Assembly: GCA_945787585.1 (NCBI GenBank)
Contig: CALZIG010000273.1
Coordinates: 1 to 14,571, forward strand
DNA: 14,571 bases
DNA from: an uncultured Gammaproteobacteria bacterium
Lineage (GTDB): Bacteria > Pseudomonadota > Gammaproteobacteria > SZUA-140
Reading direction: 5' to 3'
Numbering within the stretch: the stretch's first letter is position 1; each line of letters begins with the position of its first letter. The translations under genes and the position numbers were made by a program. Shown in pieces: positions 6,675-14,571 of the stretch. Under the pieces are notes generated by a model. That model did not search any database. It was not told the DNA's origin and saw only the letters and a list, made by a program, of their open reading frames with translations.

Positions 6675-7385
6675 ATGAGTAATGCTGAAACAACATCAGA
6701 CGACCTGCCTGCTTACCAAGTCCGCATCAGCCAGCGTGCCAAACGGATGCAGCTCAAGATTTCACCGCTGGGTGAAGTCGAGGTTGTGCTGCCCAAACGG
6801 GTTAGCCCAAAACACGTAGCGTCCTTTGTGACACAACATCAAACGTGGATTCAACAAACTCAAAAGAAGATGGCGGCACTCTATCCACCCGAAGAACTGC
6901 TGCCCGGCACACTCAACTTCGCCGCCACACAACAGCAGTGGCAGTTGGAATACCTTGAGGGTATTCGCCCCCGTGTAGCAGAGATCGAAGGCACATTAAA
7001 GGTCTACAGTCAGGATGATGAAGCAGCAAGAAAGGCGCTACAGCGCTGGTTAAATCGACGCGCCGATGAAATACTTGTACCGTGGTTACGCGAAGTGAGT
7101 GACGAGATTGGACTGACATTCCAACGCGCTGTGATCCGCGCACAAAAGAGTCGCTGGGGAAGTTGCTCATCCAGCGGCACCATTAGCCTCAATCGCGCCT
7201 TACTTTTTATGCCGCCTCAGTCCGTGCGCTATCTCTTCATCCATGAACTATGCCACACCAGAGAGATGAACCATTCACCACGTTACTGGGCGCTGGTCGA
7301 ACGTTACATGCCTAACTATCTACAACACGAACAAGTGTTGAACAAAGGGATCAGATCGGTGCCGCGTTGGGCGCTAACTATTTAA
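6675..7385 (+). CDS. YgjP-type metal-dependent hydrolase (DUF45, HExxH)
   Basis: A 236-residue soluble protein of the YgjP/DUF45 family, related in fold to zincin metallopeptidases. The metal site is HELCH at 190-194 (H190 and H194 as ligands, E191 as the likely catalytic base), with H200 in NHSPRYW as a likely third ligand. The family hallmark RWGSC is at 160-164, followed by SLNRALLFMP. The N-terminal half (about 12-110) is beta-rich and carries the VRISQRAKRMQLKI opening usual in the family. It is often annotated as an M48-family peptidase. I recall a report of UTP pyrophosphatase activity for E. coli YgjP, which I cannot check, so the substrate is left open. It probably has its own promoter. 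Its stop overlaps by four bases the stop of the convergent gene. Confidence 0.88.
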   Translation: MSNAETTSDDLPAYQVRISQRAKRMQLKISPLGEVEVVLPKRVSPKHVASFVTQHQTWIQQTQKKMAALYPPEELLPGTLNFAATQQQWQLEYLEGIRPRVAEIEGTLKVYSQDDEAARKALQRWLNRRADEILVPWLREVSDEIGLTFQRAVIRAQKSRWGSCSSSGTISLNRALLFMPPQSVRYLFIHELCHTREMNHSPRYWALVERYMPNYLQHEQVLNKGIRSVPRWALTI

Positions 7386-7720
7386 GAAGGAAACTTCTCG
7401 TCCAATAAAACCTTCGCATCCTTCTCTAAATCAGCAGCACTAAGATTTGCAAGTAATCGCTGAAACTCAGCACGACGTCCATGGCGAAGCTTCAACCAGG
7501 CAAATGAAAGCCGTTTAATATAGAACATCGCAGCAATCACTAAGCCGACGATCAACATCCACATCTGAATGAAGATTGGCGGCATGCGATCAATAAATTG
7601 CGCGTACATAAAAAAAGACAGCATCAATACCATTCCCAACGAAATACCGATGGTCACCAGAATACTTTCATACTTCTTTTTGAGTGCGTTGATTGTTTCA
7701 ATATTGACCTGCTCAGACAT
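7382..7720 (-). CDS. Small membrane protein of unknown function, two predicted helices
   Basis: A 112-residue protein that I do not recognise. Residues 1-17 are polar. Two hydrophobic segments follow, roughly 19-41 (ILVTIGISLGMVLMLSFF) and 48-68 (PIFIQMWMLIVGLVIAAMF), separated by a short loop with DRMPP. The C-terminal 45 residues are basic and then acidic (IKRLSFAWLKLRHGRR, later LSAADLEKDAKVLLDEKF) and probably cytoplasmic. The ATG at 7720 has GAGG about 12 bases upstream. It lies downstream of yheS on the same strand after 112 bases, and that gap holds a TATAAT on the minus strand (7806-7801), so it may have its own promoter. Both convergent stop codons share the TTAA at 7382-7385. Codon use looks like that of its neighbours. 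Confidence 0.75.
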   Translation of the reverse strand: MSEQVNIETINALKKKYESILVTIGISLGMVLMLSFFMYAQFIDRMPPIFIQMWMLIVGLVIAAMFYIKRLSFAWLKLRHGRRAEFQRLLANLSAADLEKDAKVLLDEKFPS

Positions 7721-7800
7721 CGTTTAACTGCGCCTCAATCGTAATAGTACTAATGATTAAATTCTGCATACTCTAACAAGTAAATGCCATATATTGCGCC

Positions 7801-7806
7801 ATTATA
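7801..7806 (-). promoter_or_regulatory. Candidate -10 element for the small membrane protein gene
   Basis: ATTATA on the plus strand reads as a perfect TATAAT on the minus strand, about 80 bases upstream of the ATG at 7720. No good TTGACA match lies 16-18 bases further upstream. It sits in a 112-base gap between yheS and the small gene, where no terminator is visible. Read-through from yheS is therefore also possible. Confidence 0.3.
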
Positions 7807-7832
7807 CATATCACATCCGGCGACTTCTAAAT

Positions 7833-9737
7833 TCATTCCGTTAACGTTTCCAGCGACTCCGAGACCTCAATCCACTCCGCTTCGACATCATCCAGCTCAG
7901 TTGAGATACTCACCTGTTGCGCCAATAGCGCTTTCAGACGCTCCTTTTCCGCATCGCCATAGATGGCACCATCGGCAAGCACATGCTCGACCTCTCCCTT
8001 CTGTGCATTAAGCTGCTCCATCCGCTGTTCCAGTTTTTTCAATCGATTCTGTAATGGCTTCAAAGCACGACGCTGTTCGGCATCCTGTTGTCGACGCTCT
8101 TTACGTGCCAGCTGACTGTTCTGCCCGACCTCAGCGGTCGAGCTCACCTCCACGGCCTCATCCATGTCACGACGCGCTACCATCTGCTGTCGGTAGCTTT
8201 CAAGGTCGCCATCAAATGGCGTCACACATCCATCGTCGACCCATAGCCAGCGATCCGTCACACTTCGCAGCATGTGGCGATCATGTGAGATCACCACCAG
8301 TGCCCCCTCAAAGCCCTGCAACGCAACGCTCAGCGCGTGACGCATCTCCAGGTCCAGGTGATTGGTAGGCTCATCAAGTAACAATAAATTAGGGCGCTGA
8401 TAGACCAGCATCGCCAATACCAGCCGCGCCTTTTCGCCTCCCGAAAAGGGCGCTACCGGACCAGTCACCTTGTCACCGTGGAAGGCAAAACCGCCGAGAA
8501 AGTCACGCAACGCCTGATCACGGGCACGCGGATCGAGTCGCAAAAGATGTTGCAGTGGGCTCTCATCGAGATGCAACTGCTCCAGCTGATGCTGTGCAAA
8601 ATAACCGATGTGCAGGTCTTGTGCCCTGGTGACATCACCGCTCACAGGCGCAAGCGTGTCGGCCAGCACTTTTATTAACGTCGACTTGCCCGCACCGTTC
8701 GCGCCCAACAGCCCGACACGGTCACCACTCGCCAGTTCAAGTTTTACATTAGACAGAATGATCTTATCGCCATAGCCGATCCCAACATCACGCATCTGTA
8801 ACAGCATGTGCGGGAGCTTTTCAGGCTCAAGAAAGGTGAAGTGAAATGGTGAATCGATATGCGCCGCACTGATCACCTCCATCCGTTCCAGTGTTTTCAG
8901 GCGACTCTGCGCCTGCTTCGCCTTACTCGCCTTGGCCTTAAAGCGTGTCACAAAACTATGGATATGGGCGATCTCTTCCTGCTGCTTCACATAGGCCGAC
9001 TGCTGCTGCGCCAGGCGCTCGGCACGACGCTTTTCAAAGGCGCTGTAATTGCCGGTATATAACTCGATCCCGCCTTGCTCTATGTGCGCGATATGGGTGG
9101 TCACATCATCAAGAAAATCACGATCATGCGAGATCAGTAACAGCGTCCCCTGGTACTGGGTCAACCACGCCTGTAGCCACATCACCGCATCGAGGTCGAG
9201 GTGATTGGTCGGTTCATCGAGCAGTAAAATATCGGAACGACACATCAGTGCCTGCGCCAGATTTAGTCGCATGCGCCAACCGCCAGAAAAATTTTTGACT
9301 GGCGAGGACTCCTGCGCAGTGGTAAAACCAAGTCCATGAAGCAGACGCGCCGCACGACTGCGGCTGGTATACCCATCCACCGCCTCAAGCCTTGCGTGCA
9401 ACTGCGCCTGACGATTGCCATCATCCATCGCTTCAGCCTCAGCCAGCTGCGCTTCAACGACACGCAACTCGGCATCGCCATCGATTGCATAGTCGATTGC
9501 CGCACGATCAAGCGCTGGGGTCTCCTGCGCCACGTGTGCAATCACCTGCCCCGGCGGCAGGGTCAGTTCACCGGCATCGCTATGCAGTTGATCACGGATC
9601 ATCGCAAACAGGCTCGACTTGCCACAGCCGTTGACGCCAGTGACACCTACCCGTTGCCCCTGATGGATAGTGAAAGTAACCTTTTCGAACAGCAGCTGAC
9701 CGCCGCGTCGCAGCGCGACATCGGTAAAATTTATCAT
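7833..9737 (-). CDS. yheS: ABC-F family ATPase YheS
   Basis: A ribosome-associated ABC-F protein of 634 residues, close to E. coli YheS (637). Domain 1: Walker A GVNGCGKSS (34-42), signature SGGWRMR (151-157), DEPTNHLD (174-181) and SHDRDF (203-208). Linker about 230-300, with AKASKAKQAQSRLKTLERM near 268-286. Domain 2: Walker A GANGAGKS (345-352), signature SGGEKAR (432-438), DEPTNHLD (455-462) and SHDRHM (484-489). The C-terminus (about 540-630) is charged and should form a coiled coil, as in other ABC-F proteins with a C-terminal arm. No membrane segment is present. The ATG at 9737 has no Shine-Dalgarno, and a TAAAAT box (9750-9745, minus) sits so close that the transcript could be nearly leaderless. 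It diverges from ychJ. Confidence 0.95.
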   Translation of the reverse strand: MINFTDVALRRGGQLLFEKVTFTIHQGQRVGVTGVNGCGKSSLFAMIRDQLHSDAGELTLPPGQVIAHVAQETPALDRAAIDYAIDGDAELRVVEAQLAEAEAMDDGNRQAQLHARLEAVDGYTSRSRAARLLHGLGFTTAQESSPVKNFSGGWRMRLNLAQALMCRSDILLLDEPTNHLDLDAVMWLQAWLTQYQGTLLLISHDRDFLDDVTTHIAHIEQGGIELYTGNYSAFEKRRAERLAQQQSAYVKQQEEIAHIHSFVTRFKAKASKAKQAQSRLKTLERMEVISAAHIDSPFHFTFLEPEKLPHMLLQMRDVGIGYGDKIILSNVKLELASGDRVGLLGANGAGKSTLIKVLADTLAPVSGDVTRAQDLHIGYFAQHQLEQLHLDESPLQHLLRLDPRARDQALRDFLGGFAFHGDKVTGPVAPFSGGEKARLVLAMLVYQRPNLLLLDEPTNHLDLEMRHALSVALQGFEGALVVISHDRHMLRSVTDRWLWVDDGCVTPFDGDLESYRQQMVARRDMDEAVEVSSTAEVGQNSQLARKERRQQDAEQRRALKPLQNRLKKLEQRMEQLNAQKGEVEHVLADGAIYGDAEKERLKALLAQQVSISTELDDVEAEWIEVSESLETLTE

Positions 9738-9756
9738 GGGCGTGATTTTAGCACGA

Positions 9757-9824
9757 GCTCAGGGGGCAACGTCACAAGAGTCTGATTGAGCGCGCTCTGC
9801 AATAACTAGCCCCGAGCATTTTTT
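9757..9824 (+). terminator. Terminator-like stem with T tract between yheS and ychJ
   Basis: GCTC (9757-9760) and GGGGC (9763-9767) pair with GCCCC (9809-9813) and GAGC (9814-9817): nine base pairs with a two-base bulge. An A and six T residues (9819-9824) follow. The 41-base loop contains the perfect palindrome GAGCGCGCTC (9788-9797). No plus-strand gene ends upstream, so it could end a short RNA started near the yheS ATG, reduce transcription into ychJ, or be chance. No convincing promoter is visible upstream. Confidence 0.3.
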
Positions 9825-9882
9825 CGCATATTTGAATCTTTGTACCTTTACGGCAATACCGCTTTCACGCTACATTCTTCCG

Positions 9883-10341
9883 GTGCCATTTTCAACATTC
9901 AATCACTGTCCCTGTGGTAGCAATAACCATTACATCACCTGTTGCGGGCAATACATCGACACTAATATGCCAGCACCAACGGCAGAGGCACTGATGCGCT
10001 CACGCTATAGCGCCTATACACGTAATAATAGCGACTACCTGCTAAAGAGCTGGCACCCAGCAACACGCCCCACCACGCTCGACCTGACACCAACGCCCGA
10101 ATGGCTAGGGCTAATAATATGTCGCCGTGAAGCGGGCAGTGAACGTGATACGCATGGGTTAGTCGAGTTTATTGCGCGATACAAAGCAGCGGGGAAAACA
10201 GCGATCATTCATGAAATCAGTCGCTTCGCTAAAGAAGAGCAGCGCTGGTACTACGTCGATGGTACAATTTCACAATCCGCACAAAACAGCCCCTGCCCCT
10301 GTGGCAGTCACAAAAAATTTAAACGCTGCTGCGGCAAATAA
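9883..10341 (+). CDS. ychJ: YchJ-family SEC-C motif protein (UPF0225)
   Basis: A small soluble protein with a zinc-binding SEC-C motif at each end around a central NTF2-like domain. The N-terminal motif is C9-P-C11-G-S with C20-C21. The C-terminal motif is C138-P-C140-G-S with C149-C150. Between them are the family marks LMRSRYSAY (38-46) and DYLLKSWHP (51-59). SEC-C motifs are best known from the SecA tail; the role of YchJ itself is not established. The frame is open from a TTG at 9832, but I chose the GTG at 9883. It gives 152 residues, the length I recall for E. coli YchJ, and places the first SEC-C motif at the N-terminus as in the family. Neither start has a clear ribosome-binding site. 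The acetyltransferase gene follows after 24 bases. Confidence 0.85.
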   Translation: MPFSTFNHCPCGSNNHYITCCGQYIDTNMPAPTAEALMRSRYSAYTRNNSDYLLKSWHPATRPTTLDLTPTPEWLGLIICRREAGSERDTHGLVEFIARYKAAGKTAIIHEISRFAKEEQRWYYVDGTISQSAQNSPCPCGSHKKFKRCCGK

Positions 10342-10365
10342 TTATTGGGAACAGGCGATCACACC

Positions 10366-11172
10366 ATGGAACTTGAACAACGTAGTGAGGCGGTAGAACG
10401 AGAAGTCATCACCAGCCTCTATAGCAACTGCCCTGAAGCCACTAAAAAAGCACTGGGGTTGCGCATCATCCAGATCGATGATGCACTGCTACTCACCGCC
10501 ACCCATGACCGAGCCATCATGCTGAATCGCGCCCATGGACTCTGCACCAACAAAGAGATCAAACCTAGCACAATACAGAAGATTGCAGCCACCTACACTG
10601 CGTTAGGTATCGAACATTACTTTCTGCACCTCTATATTGATGATCAACCACAGGCGAGCCGCCAACAGCTGATTAACGCCGGTCTGATCGCCGCCCGCGG
10701 CTGGATGCGCTTTATCCGCGATAACACGGCACCTGATGAGATCGCTACTGATCTACGCATAGAGAAGATTAACAGCGAACATGCCGATGCATTTGCGCGC
10801 ATTGCCTGTGAGGCGTTCGACATGAGCGATGCCGCCGCACCGCTGATCGCGGCACTTGCCAACGATCCGCGCTGGCACCTGTACGCGAGTTTCGACGGCC
10901 AGACCATGGTCGGTACTGGCGCCACATTTGTCCATGATGAGATTGCGTGGCTCGACTGGGGTGCCACCGCCCCACAATATCGCTGCAAAGGGAGTCAATC
11001 TGCCATCATGGCCGCACGCATCGACGACGTAAAATCACTGGGGTGCAAGCATATCATCACTGAGACTGGCGAAGCGGTTGAGGATGATCCGCAGCACGCC
11101 TACCACAACATCCTAAAGCATGGTTTTGCTGAGATGCGCGCGCGCCAGAACTACAAACCACAACCACAATAA
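10366..11172 (+). CDS. GNAT-family N-acetyltransferase
   Basis: A 268-residue protein with a C-terminal GNAT domain (about 130-262) that should transfer acetyl from acetyl-CoA to an unknown acceptor. The CoA-binding region is seen at 203-213 (PQYRCKGSQSA), where the usual R-G-x-G of this subgroup reads R-C-K-G-S. It is followed by LGCKHIITETGEA (225-237) and the terminal YHNILKHGF (246-254), a pattern shared by a subgroup of GNAT proteins. Residues 1-120 look like a diverged GNAT-like half. The frame is open from a TTG at 10345, but the ATG at 10366 is preferred, with a weak AGG about ten bases upstream. It sits between ychJ (24 bases) and the aminotransferase (25 bases), probably in one transcript. 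The substrate cannot be inferred. Confidence 0.82.
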   Translation: MELEQRSEAVEREVITSLYSNCPEATKKALGLRIIQIDDALLLTATHDRAIMLNRAHGLCTNKEIKPSTIQKIAATYTALGIEHYFLHLYIDDQPQASRQQLINAGLIAARGWMRFIRDNTAPDEIATDLRIEKINSEHADAFARIACEAFDMSDAAAPLIAALANDPRWHLYASFDGQTMVGTGATFVHDEIAWLDWGATAPQYRCKGSQSAIMAARIDDVKSLGCKHIITETGEAVEDDPQHAYHNILKHGFAEMRARQNYKPQPQ

Positions 11173-11197
11173 ACACGCTTAAATAGCGCCATTCATA

Positions 11198-12388
11198 ATG
11201 ACTGAAAACAACATTGATGGCGCAAACCTGAGTACCACGGCCCGAATGGCTGCGGTGCAGGCGCCAATCATCCCCTTTGTAGGCGAACTCATCAGAGACA
11301 ACCCCGACACCATCAACCTTGGCCAGGGTATCGTTGATTACGCACCACCAGATGCAGTCAAAACTGCCGTTAATGCCTTCTTCGATGAGCCACTGAACCA
11401 CCGCTATAAACTGGTCGATGGTATCCCAGCACTGAAGGCAGTGATCGAACAGAAACTTCAGAACGAAAATAGCATTGCCCCCTCCCGCCAGCGCGAATGC
11501 TTTATCACCGCAGGCAGCAACATGGGGTTTTTGCAGGCGATGCTGGCGATCACCGACCCCGGCGATGAGGTGATCATCCTCAGCCCCTACTACTTCAACC
11601 ATGAGATGGCGATCCGTATTGCGAACGCTACGCCAGTCATTGTTGCGACCGATGAACATCATCAGCCGCTGTACGATGCGATCGCAGCGGCGATTACAGA
11701 CAGAACCCGCGCCGTGGTGACAATCTCACCCAACAATCCAACCGGTGCCGTCTATTCACGCGAGATGCTAACCGCAATCAATGCGCTGTGCCGTGATAAA
11801 ATGCTCTATCACATTAATGATGAGGCGTATGAATACTTCGTATACGGCGACGCAAAACACTTCTCCCCCGCCTCCATCACCAACAGCATCGACCACACCA
11901 TCTCACTCTTTTCACTCTCCAAGACCTACGGTATGGCGAGCTGGCGCGTGGGCTACATGCTGTTTCCGGCGCATCTCACGGCCGCACTCAAAAAGATACA
12001 GGATACCAATCTGATCTGCCCGCCGGTCATCTCACAACACGCTGCCGTGGCCGCACTCAAATGTGGTCGCGATTTCTGTGCACCTCACATTGCACGGCTT
12101 GCCAATATCCGCGGTGCCATCATCGAACAACTTGCACGGCAGGATAAGCTTCACTACGCTACGCCCCATGGTGCCTTCTATTTTTTTATTCAATCAGAAG
12201 GCCAACATGAAATGATCGCGCTCACGAAATTGCTGATCGAGCAGCACCGTGTGGCAGCGATACCCGGCAACACCTTTGGCGTAGATAACCACTGTTATTT
12301 TCGCATTGCCTATGGTGCACTTACTCAAGCAGATATTACTTCAGGCATCGAAAGATTGATCACGGGGCTTATCCAAAGTACCGCCTGA
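11198..12388 (+). CDS. PLP-dependent aminotransferase, class I/II (fold type I)
   Basis: A 396-residue cytoplasmic enzyme that transfers an amino group between an amino acid and a 2-oxo acid using pyridoxal phosphate. Visible signatures: LGQGIVDYAPP (41-51, substrate side), TAGSNMG (104-110, phosphate binding), SPNNPTG (177-183), INDEAY (206-211, the D that holds the pyridine nitrogen), SLSKTYGMASWRVGY (239-253, with K242 forming the Schiff base) and FRIAYG (368-373, with R369 binding the substrate carboxylate). Length is typical. The exact substrate is not evident; aspartate- or aromatic-type aminotransferases are the nearest general class. The ATG at 11198 has no obvious Shine-Dalgarno, so translation may depend on the upstream gene. 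Its end converges with the channel gene, only eight bases apart, with no terminator between. Confidence 0.9.
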   Translation: MTENNIDGANLSTTARMAAVQAPIIPFVGELIRDNPDTINLGQGIVDYAPPDAVKTAVNAFFDEPLNHRYKLVDGIPALKAVIEQKLQNENSIAPSRQRECFITAGSNMGFLQAMLAITDPGDEVIILSPYYFNHEMAIRIANATPVIVATDEHHQPLYDAIAAAITDRTRAVVTISPNNPTGAVYSREMLTAINALCRDKMLYHINDEAYEYFVYGDAKHFSPASITNSIDHTISLFSLSKTYGMASWRVGYMLFPAHLTAALKKIQDTNLICPPVISQHAAVAALKCGRDFCAPHIARLANIRGAIIEQLARQDKLHYATPHGAFYFFIQSEGQHEMIALTKLLIEQHRVAAIPGNTFGVDNHCYFRIAYGALTQADITSGIERLITGLIQSTA

Positions 12389-12396
12389 AAAACCAC

Positions 12397-14571
12397 CTAC
12401 AATAAATCATCTTTTTTTACCGCATTAGCAAGCAAAGTAGCGCTATCTGGCATATTCCGAATGTGAATATCACGCTGAGGAAAGGCAATTTCAATATTGG
12501 CCTCCTGAAAACGACGGTCAATCTCCATCAATATGTCGTGGCGTGTTTCAAGCAGTACGTCGGGGTGCGGAATATAGACCCGCAGTTCAAAATCAAGCGA
12601 GCTTTCACCAAACAGGACAAACCTGGCGGTAGCCTCGGGGTCTTTCAATACATTGGGATGATCAGCCGCAACGGCCAGTAAAGTGGTATAAGCTAAACGA
12701 GTATCCGAACCGTATGCGATGCCAACAGGAATCAGGATACGCAAAATAGTGTCACTGAGCGACCAGTTGATCACTTGCCCTGTGACAAACTCCTTATTCG
12801 GAATAATGAGTTCTTTTCTATCCCAGTCCGTAATCATCGTCGCGCGCATCTGAATACGGGAAACCTTGCCGCTGATATTGCCAATGGTCACGGCATCGCC
12901 CACGCGCACGGGTCGCTCAAACAGAATAATCAAGCCGGAGACAAAATTGGCGAAAATCTCCTGCAACCCAAAACCGAGGCCAAGGGTGATCGCAGCCGCC
13001 AGCCATTGTACTTTTGACCAGCCAATGCCCATGGCGCTAAAGGTCATCGCTAGCCCAACGATGACGAGGATATAGCGCACAATGGAGGTGATCGCATAGC
13101 GCCCACTCGGGGTAAAAGGCAGGCGCTGTAGGATGGCAATTTCCAGTAGCCCCGGAATATTGCCACTGACAAAAAACGTCATCAATAAAATAATGATCGC
13201 CAGTAATAGATCCGACAATGTCGTTGGTACCTGGGTGATTAAATCACTGCCGTTCTGGCTAGTGGCCGCGTCACTCGTCCACAACACAACTTGATCCAGG
13301 ATGTTTAATGCCGGTAATATTTCGGCCCATATAAAGAACATACCGACCGCAATCGCAAACCAGAAGGCACTATTCAGCAGCTTCATTGTCTGTGCACTAA
13401 TCGCAATGACATCAATGGCGGGTTCGGGTTCTGCGGTGCTGGTTGACTCTGCGCCCTCTCCTGCTGAAGATTTTTCATTTGTTGCAGGCACGCTGTCAGC
13501 CAGAGCAAGTGATTTTTTGCGCCACTGCTCCAGCGCCAACTTCCGTTGTGCAATGTTCAACCAACGAATCAGAAACTCTCTTACCACTGTAATCGCAAAC
13601 AGTAGCCCAAGAGTGCTCATGAGATACAGGGAAAGCTGAACAGCGGTATACATATACCCCATCGCCGCCGCAAGCGTGAGACCAAAAGGTATCAGCAATA
13701 ATATCGCAAACCATGTACCGGTCAGGCGGTTCAACCAACCCTCTGGGTTTTTCTCAATCTGATGTTTTAATAAACCGCTGGCAGGATGCATTAAGCGGTA
13801 TACAACTAACATACTGCAGCCCATCAGTATAAAGAAAGCGAAACGCCCCATTGAGTCATGGTGTGTCTGCGTCGGCTGATTAAGTGTCGCAGCAATAATA
13901 AAAACAAGGGGAAGGGCTAACGGTAGAAACCAGTTTAACTGCTTCCTGATTAACGTCAGATTCTCACTACGCCAGCGAAAATGCGCCTCACCCAGTCCCT
14001 CTTTTCGACACAGTCGCCTTAACAGCTGACCAATTAATAACAGATGTCCCATCGCATACAGGCCCGATGACAATGCCGTCGCAAAAATGGTATCGGTACT
14101 TAACTGACCCACTCGCCATGCAATTAAATAGATCAACAATGGCCATGGAATAGTCATCAATACGGTGACGCCACCGGCCCATAACGTATCACTAAATTTA
14201 GCTTTGCTTAGCTTGGTGACATAGCGCCCGAGCACTGAAAGTCTATCTTTCAAGCGACGTCGCATCGCCATCATAATCCCAATGAAAAACAGTGGCACAA
14301 TCACCGCCAAAGGATTATCACGCAGATCACGAGCCAATCCGGCAACAATCTGTCCCCAGGCAAAAGGGGAAAGCAGCCACTTTGTGGCGGAGCCCAGCCG
14401 CAGAAAATCATTAAACTCGAGGTGTCGTGCGCTCTGTATCCAGAGAATACGCGTATCGATAAACTCACGGTAATCCCCAATTAATGTAATAAGGTCACGT
14501 TCACCTTCAAGAATAGGATATAGGTTCTTTTCAAAATAGGTATCATAGGCCTTGATCAGCTCATTAATATA
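12397..14571 (-). CDS. Large MscS-family mechanosensitive channel (MscK/MscM-like), N-terminus beyond window
   Basis: The frame is open to the right edge, giving the C-terminal 724 residues. A TTG at 14337 is internal, not the start: upstream sequence continues in frame as a conserved segment (YREFIDTRILWIQSA) seen before the membrane region of MscK/MscM proteins. About ten hydrophobic segments follow. The MscS pore and beta domain covers roughly the last 240 residues: the pore helix region GLGFGLQEIFANFVSGLIILFE (about 12975-12910), then RPVRVGDAVTIGNISGKV, then RATMITDWDRKELIIPNKEF, and the C-terminal alpha-beta domain. Such channels open on membrane tension and release solutes after hypo-osmotic shock in the inner membrane. 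A linker rich in S, E and A (KSSAGEGAESTSTAEPEP, about 13470-13415) splits the membrane region. MscK and MscM are both around 1,100 residues, so about a third of the protein is missing here. Confidence 0.92.
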   Translation of the reverse strand, partial: YINELIKAYDTYFEKNLYPILEGERDLITLIGDYREFIDTRILWIQSARHLEFNDFLRLGSATKWLLSPFAWGQIVAGLARDLRDNPLAVIVPLFFIGIMMAMRRRLKDRLSVLGRYVTKLSKAKFSDTLWAGGVTVLMTIPWPLLIYLIAWRVGQLSTDTIFATALSSGLYAMGHLLLIGQLLRRLCRKEGLGEAHFRWRSENLTLIRKQLNWFLPLALPLVFIIAATLNQPTQTHHDSMGRFAFFILMGCSMLVVYRLMHPASGLLKHQIEKNPEGWLNRLTGTWFAILLLIPFGLTLAAAMGYMYTAVQLSLYLMSTLGLLFAITVVREFLIRWLNIAQRKLALEQWRKKSLALADSVPATNEKSSAGEGAESTSTAEPEPAIDVIAISAQTMKLLNSAFWFAIAVGMFFIWAEILPALNILDQVVLWTSDAATSQNGSDLITQVPTTLSDLLLAIIILLMTFFVSGNIPGLLEIAILQRLPFTPSGRYAITSIVRYILVIVGLAMTFSAMGIGWSKVQWLAAAITLGLGFGLQEIFANFVSGLIILFERPVRVGDAVTIGNISGKVSRIQMRATMITDWDRKELIIPNKEFVTGQVINWSLSDTILRILIPVGIAYGSDTRLAYTTLLAVAADHPNVLKDPEATARFVLFGESSLDFELRVYIPHPDVLLETRHDILMEIDRRFQEANIEIAFPQRDIHIRNMPDSATLLANAVKKDDLL

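Noticed and set aside
3328..9737. A defence or antibiotic-resistance island built from the helicase and the two ABC-F proteins.
   Set aside because: Both ABC-F proteins match the housekeeping YbiT and YheS subfamilies, the helicase is RhlE-like, strands change, and no mobility genes are present.
9832..9882. TTG at 9832 as the ychJ start.
   Set aside because: It would add 17 residues that the family lacks and has no ribosome-binding site. The GTG at 9883 gives the usual 152 residues.
10345..10365. TTG at 10345 as the acetyltransferase start.
   Set aside because: The in-frame ATG seven codons later is a better initiator, and the TTG lies four bases after the ychJ stop without a site upstream.
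14335..14337. TTG at 14337 as the start of a 646-residue channel protein.
   Set aside because: The frame continues without a stop to the window edge and encodes a segment conserved in large MscK/MscM channels.
1..14571. CRISPR array, tRNA, rRNA or insertion sequence.
   Set aside because: No regularly spaced direct repeats, no tRNA-like CCA-ended cloverleaf, no rRNA segments and no transposase-like protein were seen on either strand.

Overview
The window reads as a stretch of gammaproteobacterial chromosome. It is densely coding and moderately GC-rich. Most genes have close relatives in Escherichia coli: a class I fumarase (FumA type), an RhlE-like DEAD-box helicase, the ABC-F ATPases YbiT and YheS, a YgjP-type HExxH protein, the SEC-C protein YchJ and a large MscS-family channel. 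The LysR-family regulator looks most like CbbR, the activator of Calvin-cycle genes in autotrophs. This hints at a chemo- or photoautotrophic gammaproteobacterium, but no carbon-fixation gene is present to confirm it. I see no prophage, transposase, CRISPR array, rRNA or tRNA.

Layout. Positions 1-97 hold the tail of an unidentified gene whose stop overlaps the start of the class I fumarase (94-1710). A CbbR-like LysR gene (1733-2668, minus) converges on the fumarase. Then comes a 660-bp AT-rich gap (2669-3327), the least ordinary part of the window. It ends at a plus-strand pair, the DEAD-box helicase (3328-4839) and ybiT (4893-6509). A REP-like palindrome follows, then the YgjP-type protein (6675-7385). 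Two minus-strand genes come next: a small two-helix membrane protein (7382-7720) and yheS (7833-9737). Divergent from yheS run ychJ, a GNAT acetyltransferase and a PLP aminotransferase (9883-12388), plus strand and closely spaced. The window closes with the C-terminal 724 residues of an MscK/MscM-like channel (minus strand, entering from the right edge).

Main observation. In the gap upstream of the LysR gene, and divergent from it, lies a structure that looks like an intact small-RNA gene on the plus strand (about 2753-2862). A -35/-10 pair with 17-base spacing is followed by two consecutive 11-bp stems, and the second stem runs into a six-T tract. Both loops carry nearly the same C-rich motif (CTCCCCCCTC and CTCCCCCTCC). 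The second loop continues into CCTCCTTT, resembling the anti-Shine-Dalgarno end of 16S rRNA. One base pair is G-U on the plus-strand RNA but would be A-C on the other strand, which favours plus-strand transcription. A small RNA divergent from a LysR gene recalls oxyR/oxyS and gcvA/gcvB, though this regulator is neither OxyR nor GcvA. I do not recognise the RNA as a known family.

The helicase has a long leader with its own TATAAT box, a repeated TTGYGGTCAT word and three CACCGA copies, one of which can form a hairpin just upstream of the ribosome-binding site. Several genes in the middle of the window act on RNA or ribosomes (helicase, two ABC-F proteins), but spacing and strand changes do not suggest a single operon or a specialised accessory system.
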